From assembly GCA_035636095.1 (NCBI GenBank), contig DASPZU010000076.1, forward strand, positions 1 through 28,878: a DNA stretch of 28,878 bases. The letters are read 5' to 3'. The notes beneath the pieces were generated by a model, which was not told the origin of the DNA, did no database searches, and saw nothing but the letters and a program-made list of their open reading frames with translations. The DNA comes from Gp7-AA10 sp035636095. GTDB taxonomy: Bacteria; Acidobacteriota; Thermoanaerobaculia; Gp7-AA8. Both the position numbers and the translations under genes were made by a program. Every line of letters begins with the position of its first letter. Position 1 is the stretch's first letter. Shown piece after piece: positions 7,318-14,707 of this stretch.

Positions 7318-8489
7318 TGCTTCAGGCCCGGCATCGTTCGCTCTATGCCGCGTTCGATCGATTCCCTTCGCGCAAGGGGGCGGCCATCCACATCGACCGC
7401 TTCGCTCGCGCTCTCTTCGATTTCGCCGGCGGCGGATTGCTGTACGTCCTCGGCGGCGACGATCTTCCCGCACAGCAGTTCGACGACAACATCGAGATCG
7501 TCCGCTTCAGCACCTCGCTCGACAATTTCCTGGAGCGCACGGTCGCTTTCGGTGAGCGTCTCGAAATACTCCTCGATGAAGTCCAGGAGTCGCTCCATCT
7601 TGTCCACTTCCGCGATCCGTGGAGCGGCGTGCCGATCGTGTCGCGGCGGCGTGACTACGCGGTCGTCTATGAGGTGAATGCGCTCCCGTCGATCGAGCTC
7701 CCGTACACCTATCCATCGGCAGCGCCATCGACGCTGACAAAAATCGAAAAGCTCGAACAGATCGCGCTCGATCGAGCCGATGCCATCGTGACGCCATCGG
7801 CCACCATTCGCGATGGCCTGCTGCGTCGCGGCGTCGACGACGCGAAGATCACCTTGATCCCGAACGGCGCAGATCTTCCCGACCGTGTCGACCGTCCGAA
7901 CGACGCGCCGCGCGACTACATCCTGTACTTCGGAGCGCTGCAGGAGTGGCAGGGGATCGAGACGCTTCTTCGCGCATTGGCACGCGTCCGCGATCTCGAC
8001 CTTCAGCTCGTCATTTGCTCGTCGCATGATCTGCGCTACGCGAAAGGGTACGTTCGGCTGGCGGAACGATTGGAAGTCGCCGACCGCATCGTGTGGCAGA
8101 CGGCCTTGACGAGCGAGGAGCTCCAACCATGGCTGCAGCACGCCATGGCATCTCTCGCGCCGCTCACCGATTGCGCTCGCAACGTCGTGCAGGGATGTTC
8201 TCCGCTCAAGATCGTGGAGTCGATGGCGGCCGGCGTCCCGGTCATCGCTTCTGATTTGCCGGCCGTCCGCGAGTTGATCACGGATCGTTGCGAAGGGCTG
8301 CTGGTGGCACCCGATCGACCCGCCGAGCTCGCGCGCGCGATCCGCATTCTTTTCGAATATCCCCATCTCCGCGGCGACCTCGGTTCGCGAGGGCGGGAGC
8401 GCGTGCGGCAATCATTGACGTGGGCCCATGCCACAAAACGTCTGGTCGATGTCTACAGCAATCTGGCATTTGCAGAGGTGACTCGATGA
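7317..8489 (+). CDS. Family 4 glycosyltransferase (first of three in the operon)
   Basis: 390 residues, GT-B fold. The N-terminal acceptor domain includes VYEVNALPSIELPY, typical of one GT4 subgroup. The domain linker ADAIVTPSATIRDGLLRRG and IPNGAD mark the switch to the donor domain, which has ILYFGALQEWQGIETLLRAL and the nucleotide-sugar site KIVESMAAGVPVIASDLP followed by AVREL (E-x7-E pattern). It is cytoplasmic, with no TM segment; donor and acceptor are unknown. The start at 7317 (TGATG with the SPFH stop) is preferred over the in-frame ATG at 7224, which would lie in the end of the SPFH gene. It couples by ATGA to the next gene. Confidence 0.9.
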   Translation: MLQARHRSLYAAFDRFPSRKGAAIHIDRFARALFDFAGGGLLYVLGGDDLPAQQFDDNIEIVRFSTSLDNFLERTVAFGERLEILLDEVQESLHLVHFRDPWSGVPIVSRRRDYAVVYEVNALPSIELPYTYPSAAPSTLTKIEKLEQIALDRADAIVTPSATIRDGLLRRGVDDAKITLIPNGADLPDRVDRPNDAPRDYILYFGALQEWQGIETLLRALARVRDLDLQLVICSSHDLRYAKGYVRLAERLEVADRIVWQTALTSEELQPWLQHAMASLAPLTDCARNVVQGCSPLKIVESMAAGVPVIASDLPAVRELITDRCEGLLVAPDRPAELARAIRILFEYPHLRGDLGSRGRERVRQSLTWAHATKRLVDVYSNLAFAEVTR

Positions 8490-9340
8490 CTACAGCGTTG
8501 ACACCAGAGCAGCAACGGATCGCGCAATCGATGCAGCTCAACGTCAATCGTCCGATCGACGAAGTCCTGGAGCTGCTGCGCGCGCTGTCGGCGTTCGATC
8601 AGGAAATGGCCGCCCGCCGAAAGAAGGCCGGCACCATTCTCGGTCTTTCGATCTTCATTGCGTTCGTTGGGTTCATTTTTTCTTTTGTCACTTTTGCCAA
8701 CGGCATGAAACACACGCACCCGCATCTCGGCGTTTTTTATGTGGTGGCGGGATTGACAGTGGCGGCAATTGTGACGGCGATCGTGAGTGGCGTGACCTAC
8801 GGCCGGCTCAAGAAGGCTGACCTCTCGGACGATTTGCAGAACAGCGCCCTTCCTTTCCTCACCTTGCTGCGTGAAGACATGAATTCGGGTGACGCGATCC
8901 ACGTCAAGATCGATCTGCGATCGGCAGCCATCAACGAGAAAAAAGTGAAGGAGAACACGCCGAAAGATCCTCGCTTCACCAAGATCATTGAACGCCTCTT
9001 CGTCAGCCCATGGTTCAGCGGCAAGGTTGTTCTCGCCGACGGAACGCATCTCGATTGGGAAGTCATCGACAAACTGCTGCAGCGCGCGCGGACCAGGCGA
9101 AATCCTCGCGGAAAGTACAAGACCAAGACGAAAGAGAAATGGCACGTTGTCGGCGGCGTGACGGTCGCGTTTCCGACCAAGCAATATGCGGTCAGCGATG
9201 CGGCCGCGGATGCGAAACGCCACACCGTCAAATTGAAGCGAAAAGTCAAAACGGACGTCAAAGGCTCCTCCGCTTTTGATGTTCTGGTCGACATGATCGC
9301 CGAGGCCTACAGCGGCGTCGCGGTGGCCAAGAGGTCGTGA
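8486..9340 (+). CDS. Two-TM membrane protein of unknown function
   Basis: 284 residues that I do not recognise. A polar N-terminal helix (1-45) contains NRPIDEVLELLRALSAFDQEM. Two transmembrane segments follow at about 47-70 and 80-105, with a short His-containing loop (KHTHPHLG) between them. The ~180-residue C-terminal domain is Lys-rich and soluble (KIDLRSAAINEKKVKE, WFSGKVVLADGTHLDWEV, KYKTKTKEKWHVVGGVTV), with alternating strands. By the positive-inside rule the termini are cytoplasmic. The start at 8486 overlaps the glycosyltransferase stop (ATGA) and has AGAGGTGA just upstream. Its place between a glycosyltransferase and a Cys-rich protein suggests a role in the same envelope system, but no activity can be assigned. 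Confidence 0.8.
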   Translation: MTTALTPEQQRIAQSMQLNVNRPIDEVLELLRALSAFDQEMAARRKKAGTILGLSIFIAFVGFIFSFVTFANGMKHTHPHLGVFYVVAGLTVAAIVTAIVSGVTYGRLKKADLSDDLQNSALPFLTLLREDMNSGDAIHVKIDLRSAAINEKKVKENTPKDPRFTKIIERLFVSPWFSGKVVLADGTHLDWEVIDKLLQRARTRRNPRGKYKTKTKEKWHVVGGVTVAFPTKQYAVSDAAADAKRHTVKLKRKVKTDVKGSSAFDVLVDMIAEAYSGVAVAKRS

Positions 9341-9753
9341 TGAATACCTGCAAAGCGAAGCGTGGTTTCTTCAGCCTGCGCGATTGCGGGGAGCCGATCG
9401 TCAAGCAATGTGCGTTGTGCGGACGTCCGATGTGCAGCCGCCATCTTTCGCCGGCAAGCGGATTCACGCGCTGCCTCGATTGCGATGCACGACAGGCAGA
9501 GAAGCAAGTCCTCGGCGCGCCGCAGCAGCCGGCCGCGACACCCAGCGCCGTGAACGTGAACGATCCGGCCTGGCCGTATCGATATCGATCGAGCTACTGG
9601 CGTTCGCGCAGTTACTCGCCCATCTACTTCGGCTCTTACTACGATCCGTACTACAACGATTACGACTTTCGATCCTTCGACTCCGACATGGCGCGGCGCG
9701 GTCCGAGCACCGCTCCCGAAAAAGCTGATACCGCGGGATTTGGAGATAGCTGA
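9340..9753 (+). CDS. Small Cys-rich (zinc-binding) protein with Tyr-rich tail
   Basis: 137 residues from ATG 9340 (TGATG with the previous stop; a GTG at 9337 is the alternative). The N-terminal 50 residues hold C4, C16, C24, C27, C32, H35, C45 and C48, enough for two zinc sites in a B-box- or treble-clef-like knuckle (CALCGRPMCSRHL, then CLDC). A Pro/Ala/Gln linker follows. The second half is unusually rich in Tyr, Ser, Arg and Asp (for example WPYRYRSSYWRSRSYSPIYF) and is probably disordered or able to phase-separate or bind RNA or polysaccharide. No family is recognised and there is no signal or TM segment. An overlap at 9753 (TGATG) couples it to the second GT4. Confidence 0.78.
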   Translation: MNTCKAKRGFFSLRDCGEPIVKQCALCGRPMCSRHLSPASGFTRCLDCDARQAEKQVLGAPQQPAATPSAVNVNDPAWPYRYRSSYWRSRSYSPIYFGSYYDPYYNDYDFRSFDSDMARRGPSTAPEKADTAGFGDS

Positions 9754-10886
9754 TGACGCTGCGGCCGTTGTGGATCACCGAGAACTACCCGCCCGACCGC
9801 GGCGGCATGGCGCAGTCGTGCGACCGCATCGTCCATGCGCTCCGGTCGCGCGGGGTCACTGTCGATGTCGCGCACGTCAGTCGCCGCTACGCGGAGTGGC
9901 GCGTTGAAACGAAAAGCGGAGGACGTCACATCGAATGTCCGTCGGATGATGACGTGGCGCACACGCTCAACCGCTTGTGGAACGTGCTGTCGCGACAGCG
10001 CAACGGCCTGGCCCCGACACACGTGGTCGCATTCGGCGGAACGCTGCCGATTCTGGCCGGACCAGCCTACGCAGCGTGGCTCAACTGTCCGCTGGTCACG
10101 CTGATCCGCGGCAACGACTTCGATGCAGCCATCTTCTCGCCGAAGCGATCCGACGTTCTTCGTCAGGCCATCCAGTCCTCGGCCACGATTTGTACAGTGA
10201 CACGCGATCACGCTGCGCGCATCGCCGCGCTCATCCCGGGTGTCAGGCCAGAGTGGATCCCCAATGGCGTCGACGCGCGAACATGGCGTCTTTTGCCTCA
10301 CGATCGCGCCGCGGCGGAGCGCTGGCGCAGTGCAAATGTTCAAGCCGGACGCCGCGTCCTGGGCATTTTCGGACAACTCAAGCAGAAAAAAGGCGTGCAG
10401 TTCTTTCTGGAGGTACTCGAGCGTTCGGGATGCGCCGATCGATTGCATCTGATGCTGGTCGGCGATGTCGAGGAGGATTTGCTCCTGTGGCTCACTGCGC
10501 ATCGCGAGCAGATTTCCGCTACCGTCCTGCCGTTTCGTGACCGCCTCGATCTGCTGCCGCTCTTTGCCGCATGCGACGCCGTCGTCATTCCTTCCTTTTA
10601 CGACGGTCTTCCCAATGTCGTCCTGGAAGCGAGTGCCCTCGGCGTTCCATTGGTGGCGTCGAACGCCGGCGGAATGGCCGATGTTCTTGTCGAGGGGGTC
10701 AACGCCATCGTCTTCGAAGCGGGAGACGAGCACGATTGCCGTCGCGCAATCGCGAATGTCGCGACCTGCGATGGCGAAGCCCTTCGGTCTCTTGGTGCAA
10801 AAGCTCAGGCGGTGGTGTTGGAGCATTTCACGGCCGAGCGCGAAGCGGAGCGCTACATCAATTTGCTCAATGGAGAGTCTTCATGA
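9753..10886 (+). CDS. Family 4 glycosyltransferase (second)
   Basis: 377 residues, GT-B fold. The start WITENYPPDRGGMAQSCDRIV is the typical GT4 acceptor-side opening with the GGM loop. The domain switch is EWIPNGVDARTW. The donor domain has RRVLGIFGQLKQKKGVQFFL, CDAVVIPSFYDGLPNVVLE and ASALGVPLVASNAGGMADVL, with the E-x7-E type nucleotide-sugar site. It is cytoplasmic or peripheral at the membrane. Both ends overlap neighbouring genes (TGATG at the start, ATGA at the end), and GGAG lies 7 bases before the ATG. It differs enough from the first GT4 to be a separate enzyme rather than a recent duplicate. The sugar specificity is unknown. Confidence 0.9.
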   Translation: MTLRPLWITENYPPDRGGMAQSCDRIVHALRSRGVTVDVAHVSRRYAEWRVETKSGGRHIECPSDDDVAHTLNRLWNVLSRQRNGLAPTHVVAFGGTLPILAGPAYAAWLNCPLVTLIRGNDFDAAIFSPKRSDVLRQAIQSSATICTVTRDHAARIAALIPGVRPEWIPNGVDARTWRLLPHDRAAAERWRSANVQAGRRVLGIFGQLKQKKGVQFFLEVLERSGCADRLHLMLVGDVEEDLLLWLTAHREQISATVLPFRDRLDLLPLFAACDAVVIPSFYDGLPNVVLEASALGVPLVASNAGGMADVLVEGVNAIVFEAGDEHDCRRAIANVATCDGEALRSLGAKAQAVVLEHFTAEREAERYINLLNGESS

Positions 10887-11533
10887 AGAAATCGATCTTC
10901 ATCGCCCTCGTGCTGACACTCGCCTGCTACCGCGACAGGCGGCCGATGCAGTCGTCGAGTGCCGCACCGCCGCCCGCGCGCAGTTCCGCTACGGCGGATG
11001 CTCCTTCGATCACGTTGACATCCGTCGATGGCAAGTCCGTCGTCGAGATCTCGCCGGCGGGAAGCGACGTGATCGTTGCATTCAACGACAACGGCTTGCA
11101 GCAATCGCTGCGCGGTCATGTCCGCGAGAATGGAAAACGCAAGTACGCCGGCAGCGATGGCAAGGTCGTTGTGGAGGTCAAGCGATCGGAAGAGGGCTTC
11201 AAGGTTCGCACCGCCGACGGCAAGTTGCTCTGGAAGATCAAGAAGAGCGAAGACAAGGTCAAGATCAGCGACAACGAAGAGAATCGCAATCCGTACGAAC
11301 TGAAGTTCAAAGAAGACAAGATCAAGGTCTACGCCCCGGTCGATCGTCTGCTGGGGGAAGTGAAGTATTACGGCGATAATCAACGCGTTGAAGTGAAGGA
11401 TGCCGAGGGGCACGAGGTCTATCGCGCCAGGGCGGTGAAAGTCGAACCGTCGTTCGGCGTGGCGCTGCTCGACCGGATTCCAGCTCGCGAGCGCGCCATC
11501 ATCATGGCCGAGCTGGCCGCTCCGCTGCACTGA
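10883..11533 (+). CDS. Putative lipoprotein with beta-strand repeats
   Basis: 216 residues. MKKSIFIALVLTLAC gives a lipoprotein-like signal with Cys15 (lipobox TLAC, slightly atypical at -3). A Ser/Ala/Pro linker (25-42) follows, then about 150 residues of short charged strands repeated with a similar rhythm: DGKSVVEISPAG, DGKVVVEVKRSEEGFKVR, DGKLLWKIKKSEDKVKI, ENRNPYELKFKEDKIKVY. This suggests a repetitive beta sheet or solenoid. The C-terminus is a hydrophobic helix-like segment. It is probably anchored to a membrane and faces the periplasm, and may be the extracytoplasmic partner of the cytoplasmic proteins of the operon. It belongs to no family I can name. It overlaps the GT4 stop (ATGA), with GGAGAG upstream. 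Confidence 0.75.
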   Translation: MKKSIFIALVLTLACYRDRRPMQSSSAAPPPARSSATADAPSITLTSVDGKSVVEISPAGSDVIVAFNDNGLQQSLRGHVRENGKRKYAGSDGKVVVEVKRSEEGFKVRTADGKLLWKIKKSEDKVKISDNEENRNPYELKFKEDKIKVYAPVDRLLGEVKYYGDNQRVEVKDAEGHEVYRARAVKVEPSFGVALLDRIPARERAIIMAELAAPLH

Positions 11534-11536
11534 TCG

Positions 11537-12313
11537 ATGGCCGTTCTTTACTACGCCATCGGCGGCGGGCTCGGACATTTGACGCGGGCCCGCGCCATGC
11601 TGCGAGCTCTCGGGCTCGAGCAAGAGGCAATCATTCTCACGGAGTCGGAGTTCGCGGACGATCGGCGTGTGACCGGGGACATTCCGGTTGTTCGGTGGTC
11701 TAGGGACGCGATCAAGCACCTTGCGCCGCAGCGCATCATCGTCGACACATTTCCTGCCGGGCTTTTTGGCGAGATCGAAGCGCCGCATGTCGACTACGTC
11801 GCGCGGTATCTGCGATGGAGCGCGTACCAGCCGCGAAATCTGCCGCGTTTCGACCGCACCTTTGTTCTCGAGCCGCTCGAGGATGATCACGATCGTTTCA
11901 TCGAAGAAAATTCGAATGAGGTCATTCGAGATTTCGAATTTGAGGACGCGCTGCCGACTCCATCGGCGCCTTCTTATGTGCTGGTGATTCACTCAGGGCC
12001 GGCCGACGAAATTGACGAGCTCATCGCCTATGCCAGAGACGTTTGCTCAATCGACAATGTCCGCGACCCAATCCTTCTTTGCGCGCCGGCGAAACTGCAT
12101 CGCTCCGACGTGCAATGTGTCGATGTCTATCCAGCGACGCAGTTGTCATCTGCGGCCCGGCTGATCTTCACCGGTGGCGGCTTCAATGCCATGCGAGAGT
12201 TCGGCGGCGACCCGCGCCACCGCCCCTTGCCGTTTCCGCGTCGCTTCGACGATCAATACCGCCGGGTTCATTTCCGTAACTATGGCCTCGCGTTGCGGCG
12301 TGGACGCATATGA
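11537..12313 (+). CDS. MurG-like (GT28-type) glycosyltransferase
   Basis: 258 residues. The N-terminus LYYAIGGGLGHLTRARAML carries the GGGxGH loop of MurG-like enzymes. The C-terminus has the donor-binding stretch LIFTGGGFNAMREF and the PFPRRFDDQYRR motif that recurs in a bacterial MurG-related group. It is shorter than MurG (about 350 residues) and lacks MurG's membrane-binding hydrophobic patch, so it is not MurG itself. It starts three bases after the lipoprotein stop. It ends close after the DDQ motif, which may be the natural end or a slight truncation. It is the third glycosyltransferase of the operon; with two GT4 enzymes it could complete a short oligosaccharide. Confidence 0.75.
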   Translation: MAVLYYAIGGGLGHLTRARAMLRALGLEQEAIILTESEFADDRRVTGDIPVVRWSRDAIKHLAPQRIIVDTFPAGLFGEIEAPHVDYVARYLRWSAYQPRNLPRFDRTFVLEPLEDDHDRFIEENSNEVIRDFEFEDALPTPSAPSYVLVIHSGPADEIDELIAYARDVCSIDNVRDPILLCAPAKLHRSDVQCVDVYPATQLSSAARLIFTGGGFNAMREFGGDPRHRPLPFPRRFDDQYRRVHFRNYGLALRRGRI

Positions 12314-12324
12314 TCCACGCATAG

Positions 12325-12852
12325 ATGCCCATTCAGGGAAACCTTCGGACCATGCCGGTGCCGGAGCTGCTGATGTGGATCAGCCAATTCCGCAAGACGG
12401 GGACGCTCGAGATCCGCACGGCACTTTCGACCGAGAGGCTGGCCTTCGAAAATGGCACGCTCACGTATTCGTCGTCTTCCGACCGGAAGAAGACTTTGGG
12501 CCGCCTGCTGATCGAAAAAGGTGTGCTGACCGAGGAGATGCACGAGAAAGCGCGAACGCTGCGGAAGAAAAATGTCGCGGTCGCGAAGGCGCTGATCGAG
12601 CTGGAGATGCTTTCCGAGCAGGATCTGCTTCGCTTCCTGCGCAAGAAGGCCGAGAGCGAGCTGTTCGATCTCTTCGAGTGCATCGACGGCGAGTTCGGCT
12701 TCAACGAGCTCGAGATGCCGCAACTTCAACTGCTGCCTCTGCGGGTCGACGTCTCGAATCTGCTGCTCCGCCTGACGCAGAAGATGGACGAGAAGGGCGA
12801 ATACGATTTCGACGACGCCTCCGGCCTTCACTGGGAGAGGCTCGACACTTAG
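12325..12852 (+). CDS. DUF4388 (PatA N-terminal-like) domain protein
   Basis: 175 residues. The opening MPIQGNLRTMPVPELLMWIS and then FRKTGTLEIRTA and FENGTLTYSSSSD match DUF4388, a domain common in signalling and motility scaffolds of Deltaproteobacteria, Acidobacteria and Cyanobacteria. The second half has charged helices (LGRLLIEKGVLTEEMHEKA, then ELLSEQ-type repeats) resembling the bacterial type II secretion E-like N-terminal helices. No catalytic motif is seen. It probably acts as a protein-interaction module in the cytoplasm. It follows the third glycosyltransferase by 11 bases and is the last gene of the operon. Its stop abuts the stop of the convergent reductase gene with no gap. Confidence 0.85.
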   Translation: MPIQGNLRTMPVPELLMWISQFRKTGTLEIRTALSTERLAFENGTLTYSSSSDRKKTLGRLLIEKGVLTEEMHEKARTLRKKNVAVAKALIELEMLSEQDLLRFLRKKAESELFDLFECIDGEFGFNELEMPQLQLLPLRVDVSNLLLRLTQKMDEKGEYDFDDASGLHWERLDT

Positions 12853-13812
12853 TCACAGCGCGATCAGCGAGATTCCCTCCTGGCGGATGGCCTCGAAGAG
12901 CTGATACGGCTCGACGTGATCGGTGGGCGGCACCAGACCTCGCTTCGTAAAACGACCTTCGGCAATCGCAATGGCGGCCTGGACCGCCGGCAGAACCGCG
13001 AGCATGTAGCTTCGCTCGCCGACGAAGATCCGATATTTGAATCCGACCTTGGAAGCCATCTCGTAGGCCAGCACTCCGTGGGTGGTGCCGACTGCGTGCG
13101 CCAGGGAGATGGCCTTGCTCTGATGCTTGTCCATCATGCGACGGGCGAACTTCCATCGGGTCGCTGCCGCCAGCGCGAGGTTCATGCCCGGAAAGCGAAG
13201 GTCGACGCTGAGCTCCGTCGTGGCCAATGTCGGAAAAATTCGAGGCAGCGTCACGGCGTCGACACTCTTGACGGTCACTCCAACGCGGGTTCCGATCGGA
13301 GCCGGGAAGCGATATCTTCGAAACGATCCCTGCAGCGATTCCAGCATCGACTGCATCGTCGACGCGCTGGCAGTGTGGCGAATCGCGGGAACGAGATACG
13401 CGCTCAATCGGCGAGGCTCGTCGACGCTGACGGATTTCAGGACCGCCGCGCTGATGGTGGAAAGCGAGCTGCACGCGGTCAGCACGCGAATTCCCGCGGC
13501 CCCGATCGGCGCCTCGTACTTGTAGACCATGGCGGTGTAATCGGCGCTGTCGGAGATGTCGATGACATCGACCCCCATGGTGCGCGCGGTCTCGATCAGC
13601 GCAGAGTTGCGTCTTTGAAATGGGCCGGCGCAGTCGATGACCAGATCGCGCGGCTTGAGATTCTTTTTCAGATCTTCGGCGTTGTTGGCGTCAATGCGCA
13701 ACTGCCCGCTCGTGCGCGATGCGACGATCGGCTGCAATTTGGCGGTGACCAGCCGCCGGACGATCCACTGCCCGAAGAAACCGGAGCCGCCCAGGACCAC
13801 GATGCGCTTCAT
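12853..13812 (-). CDS. Saccharopine dehydrogenase-like NAD(P)-binding reductase
   Basis: 319 residues. The N-terminal Rossmann motif RIVVLGGSGFFGQWIVRRL, then LVIDCAGPFQ and VDVIDISDSADY, define the saccharopine-dehydrogenase NADP-binding family, which includes carboxynorspermidine synthase-like and trans-acting enoyl reductase-like enzymes. The C-terminal half is a substrate domain with HTASASTMQSMLE and a late AIAIAEGRFTKRGLVPPTDH motif seen in the family. The true substrate is unknown; no spermidine or lysine pathway genes are nearby. The start overlaps the stop of the membrane-protein gene upstream on the same strand (ATGA), so the two are translated together. Confidence 0.85.
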   Translation of the reverse strand: MKRIVVLGGSGFFGQWIVRRLVTAKLQPIVASRTSGQLRIDANNAEDLKKNLKPRDLVIDCAGPFQRRNSALIETARTMGVDVIDISDSADYTAMVYKYEAPIGAAGIRVLTACSSLSTISAAVLKSVSVDEPRRLSAYLVPAIRHTASASTMQSMLESLQGSFRRYRFPAPIGTRVGVTVKSVDAVTLPRIFPTLATTELSVDLRFPGMNLALAAATRWKFARRMMDKHQSKAISLAHAVGTTHGVLAYEMASKVGFKYRIFVGERSYMLAVLPAVQAAIAIAEGRFTKRGLVPPTDHVEPYQLFEAIRQEGISLIAL

Positions 13813-14384
13813 GGCATTTTCTTTCCGGCCATCACGACCCAGGGAACAAAAAAGATCATCAGGGCTGCGCTTGCGACTGTGACGCCCATGTCGCTATTGA
13901 TGATGGTCGCAGTCGTGAGCGCGATTCCTCCCGCCCACGCGCACCATGCTAACCATCGCCATGGTAGCTGTCTTGTCGCGAGTGTGAGAATCATCGCCGC
14001 GACCGTATACAGTCCGTTTCCGGCACCGCCGGTGAGCAGCGCGGCGACGCGATAGAGTCTTGTGTCCGGCCGCGGGATCGACGCGATGAAGATCGACTCG
14101 CCCGACCAGTCGCAGGCCAGGCCGGCGGCTGCGATCGCCACCGGCCAAAGCTTTCCGATGCGCGAGCCCCACCATCCGTAGAAACCGATCAGCGTCAGAG
14201 CGGCAAGCATCCACAGCAGCCATCCCAGACGCCAGCGTTCCGGAAACTGCGTCATGAAGTCAATGCGCTGCTGGATATCCGGGATTGCTTCGCTTCCGCC
14301 GCGCAAAAGAAAAATCGCGCCGATCCCGGCAATCACGTGCATCGCGGCGCAAAGATAGGGCGCGTTGCGCTTGAAGAACGACAT
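13809..14384 (-). CDS. Multi-spanning membrane protein of unknown function
   Basis: 191 residues, mostly hydrophobic, with about six transmembrane segments (for example near residues 12-28, 52-70, 80-98, 115-135, 142-160 and 163-185). A polar stretch IQQRIDFMTQFPERWRLGW lies after the first segment. No motif identifies a family for certain. It is co-directional and overlapping with the reductase gene, so it is probably part of the same pathway, perhaps acting on a lipid. No Shine-Dalgarno site or clear TANNNT box was seen at its start. Confidence 0.75.
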   Translation of the reverse strand: MSFFKRNAPYLCAAMHVIAGIGAIFLLRGGSEAIPDIQQRIDFMTQFPERWRLGWLLWMLAALTLIGFYGWWGSRIGKLWPVAIAAAGLACDWSGESIFIASIPRPDTRLYRVAALLTGGAGNGLYTVAAMILTLATRQLPWRWLAWCAWAGGIALTTATIINSDMGVTVASAALMIFFVPWVVMAGKKMP

Positions 14385-14411
14385 GCGCCCGACATTTTCG
14401 CCTATCTGCGT

Positions 14412-14648
14412 TCAGCGCTTGGTGGTCGTCGGCTGATTCATCTCGCGCAGCTCGCGCTCGATGTTGGCCTCTTCCCACTTGGTTTTTCCGTAACGCTCCT
14501 GAATTTTCCCGACCAGCCGGTCCTTGTGACCGGCGATGTGCTCGATGTCATCGTTGGTCAGCAAGCCCCATTTCTCGCGGACTTTACCCTTGAGCTGGTT
14601 CCAGTTGCCCTTCACGGTGTTCCATACGGCGTCATCACGGTCGCCCAT
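14412..14648 (-). CDS. CsbD-like stress-response protein
   Basis: 78 residues of CsbD family: NTVKGNWNQLKGKVREKWG, LTNDDIEHIAGHKDRLVGK and IQERYGKTKWEEA. CsbD proteins are small, hydrophilic and abundant under general stress; their mechanism is unknown. The start at 14648 (MGDRDD) is preferred over an in-frame ATG 13 codons upstream because AAGGAGG sits 7 bases before it. It is divergent from the aminotransferase, with 59 bases between start codons. Confidence 0.9.
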   Translation of the reverse strand: MGDRDDAVWNTVKGNWNQLKGKVREKWGLLTNDDIEHIAGHKDRLVGKIQERYGKTKWEEANIERELREMNQPTTTKR

Positions 14649-14655
14649 ATTGCAT

Positions 14656-14662
14656 CCTCCTT
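14656..14662 (-). promoter_or_regulatory. Strong Shine-Dalgarno site (AAGGAGG) of the CsbD-like gene
   Basis: The site lies 7 bases before the ATG at 14648 and decides the start of this gene. It points to high translation, as expected for an abundant stress protein. Confidence 0.85.
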
Positions 14663-14695
14663 GGCATTGCATCATCGCAACGCGCATGCCCGCGA

Positions 14696-14701
14696 TAGCA
14701 T
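14696..14701 (+). promoter_or_regulatory. -10-like box (TAGCAT) of a probable leaderless promoter
   Basis: TAGCAT is followed by GCTGCG and the GTG start at 14708 of the aminotransferase; there is no Shine-Dalgarno site. The spacing of 6 matches the HAD and YceI promoters. Confidence 0.5.
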
Positions 14702-14707
14702 GCTGCG

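Noticed and set aside
6912..8411. A 499-residue open frame on the minus strand opposite the SPFH and first GT4 genes.
   Set aside because: It is an antisense shadow of two well-supported genes in GC-rich DNA; the residues are Arg/Asp/His-rich and match no family.
9660..10826. A 388-residue minus-strand open frame opposite the second GT4 gene.
   Set aside because: Antisense shadow; the plus strand encodes a full GT4 with all motifs.
13373..13395. AGTGTGGCG string resembling the end of the palindromic repeat family.
   Set aside because: No matching complementary end was found nearby and it lies in conserved reductase codons.
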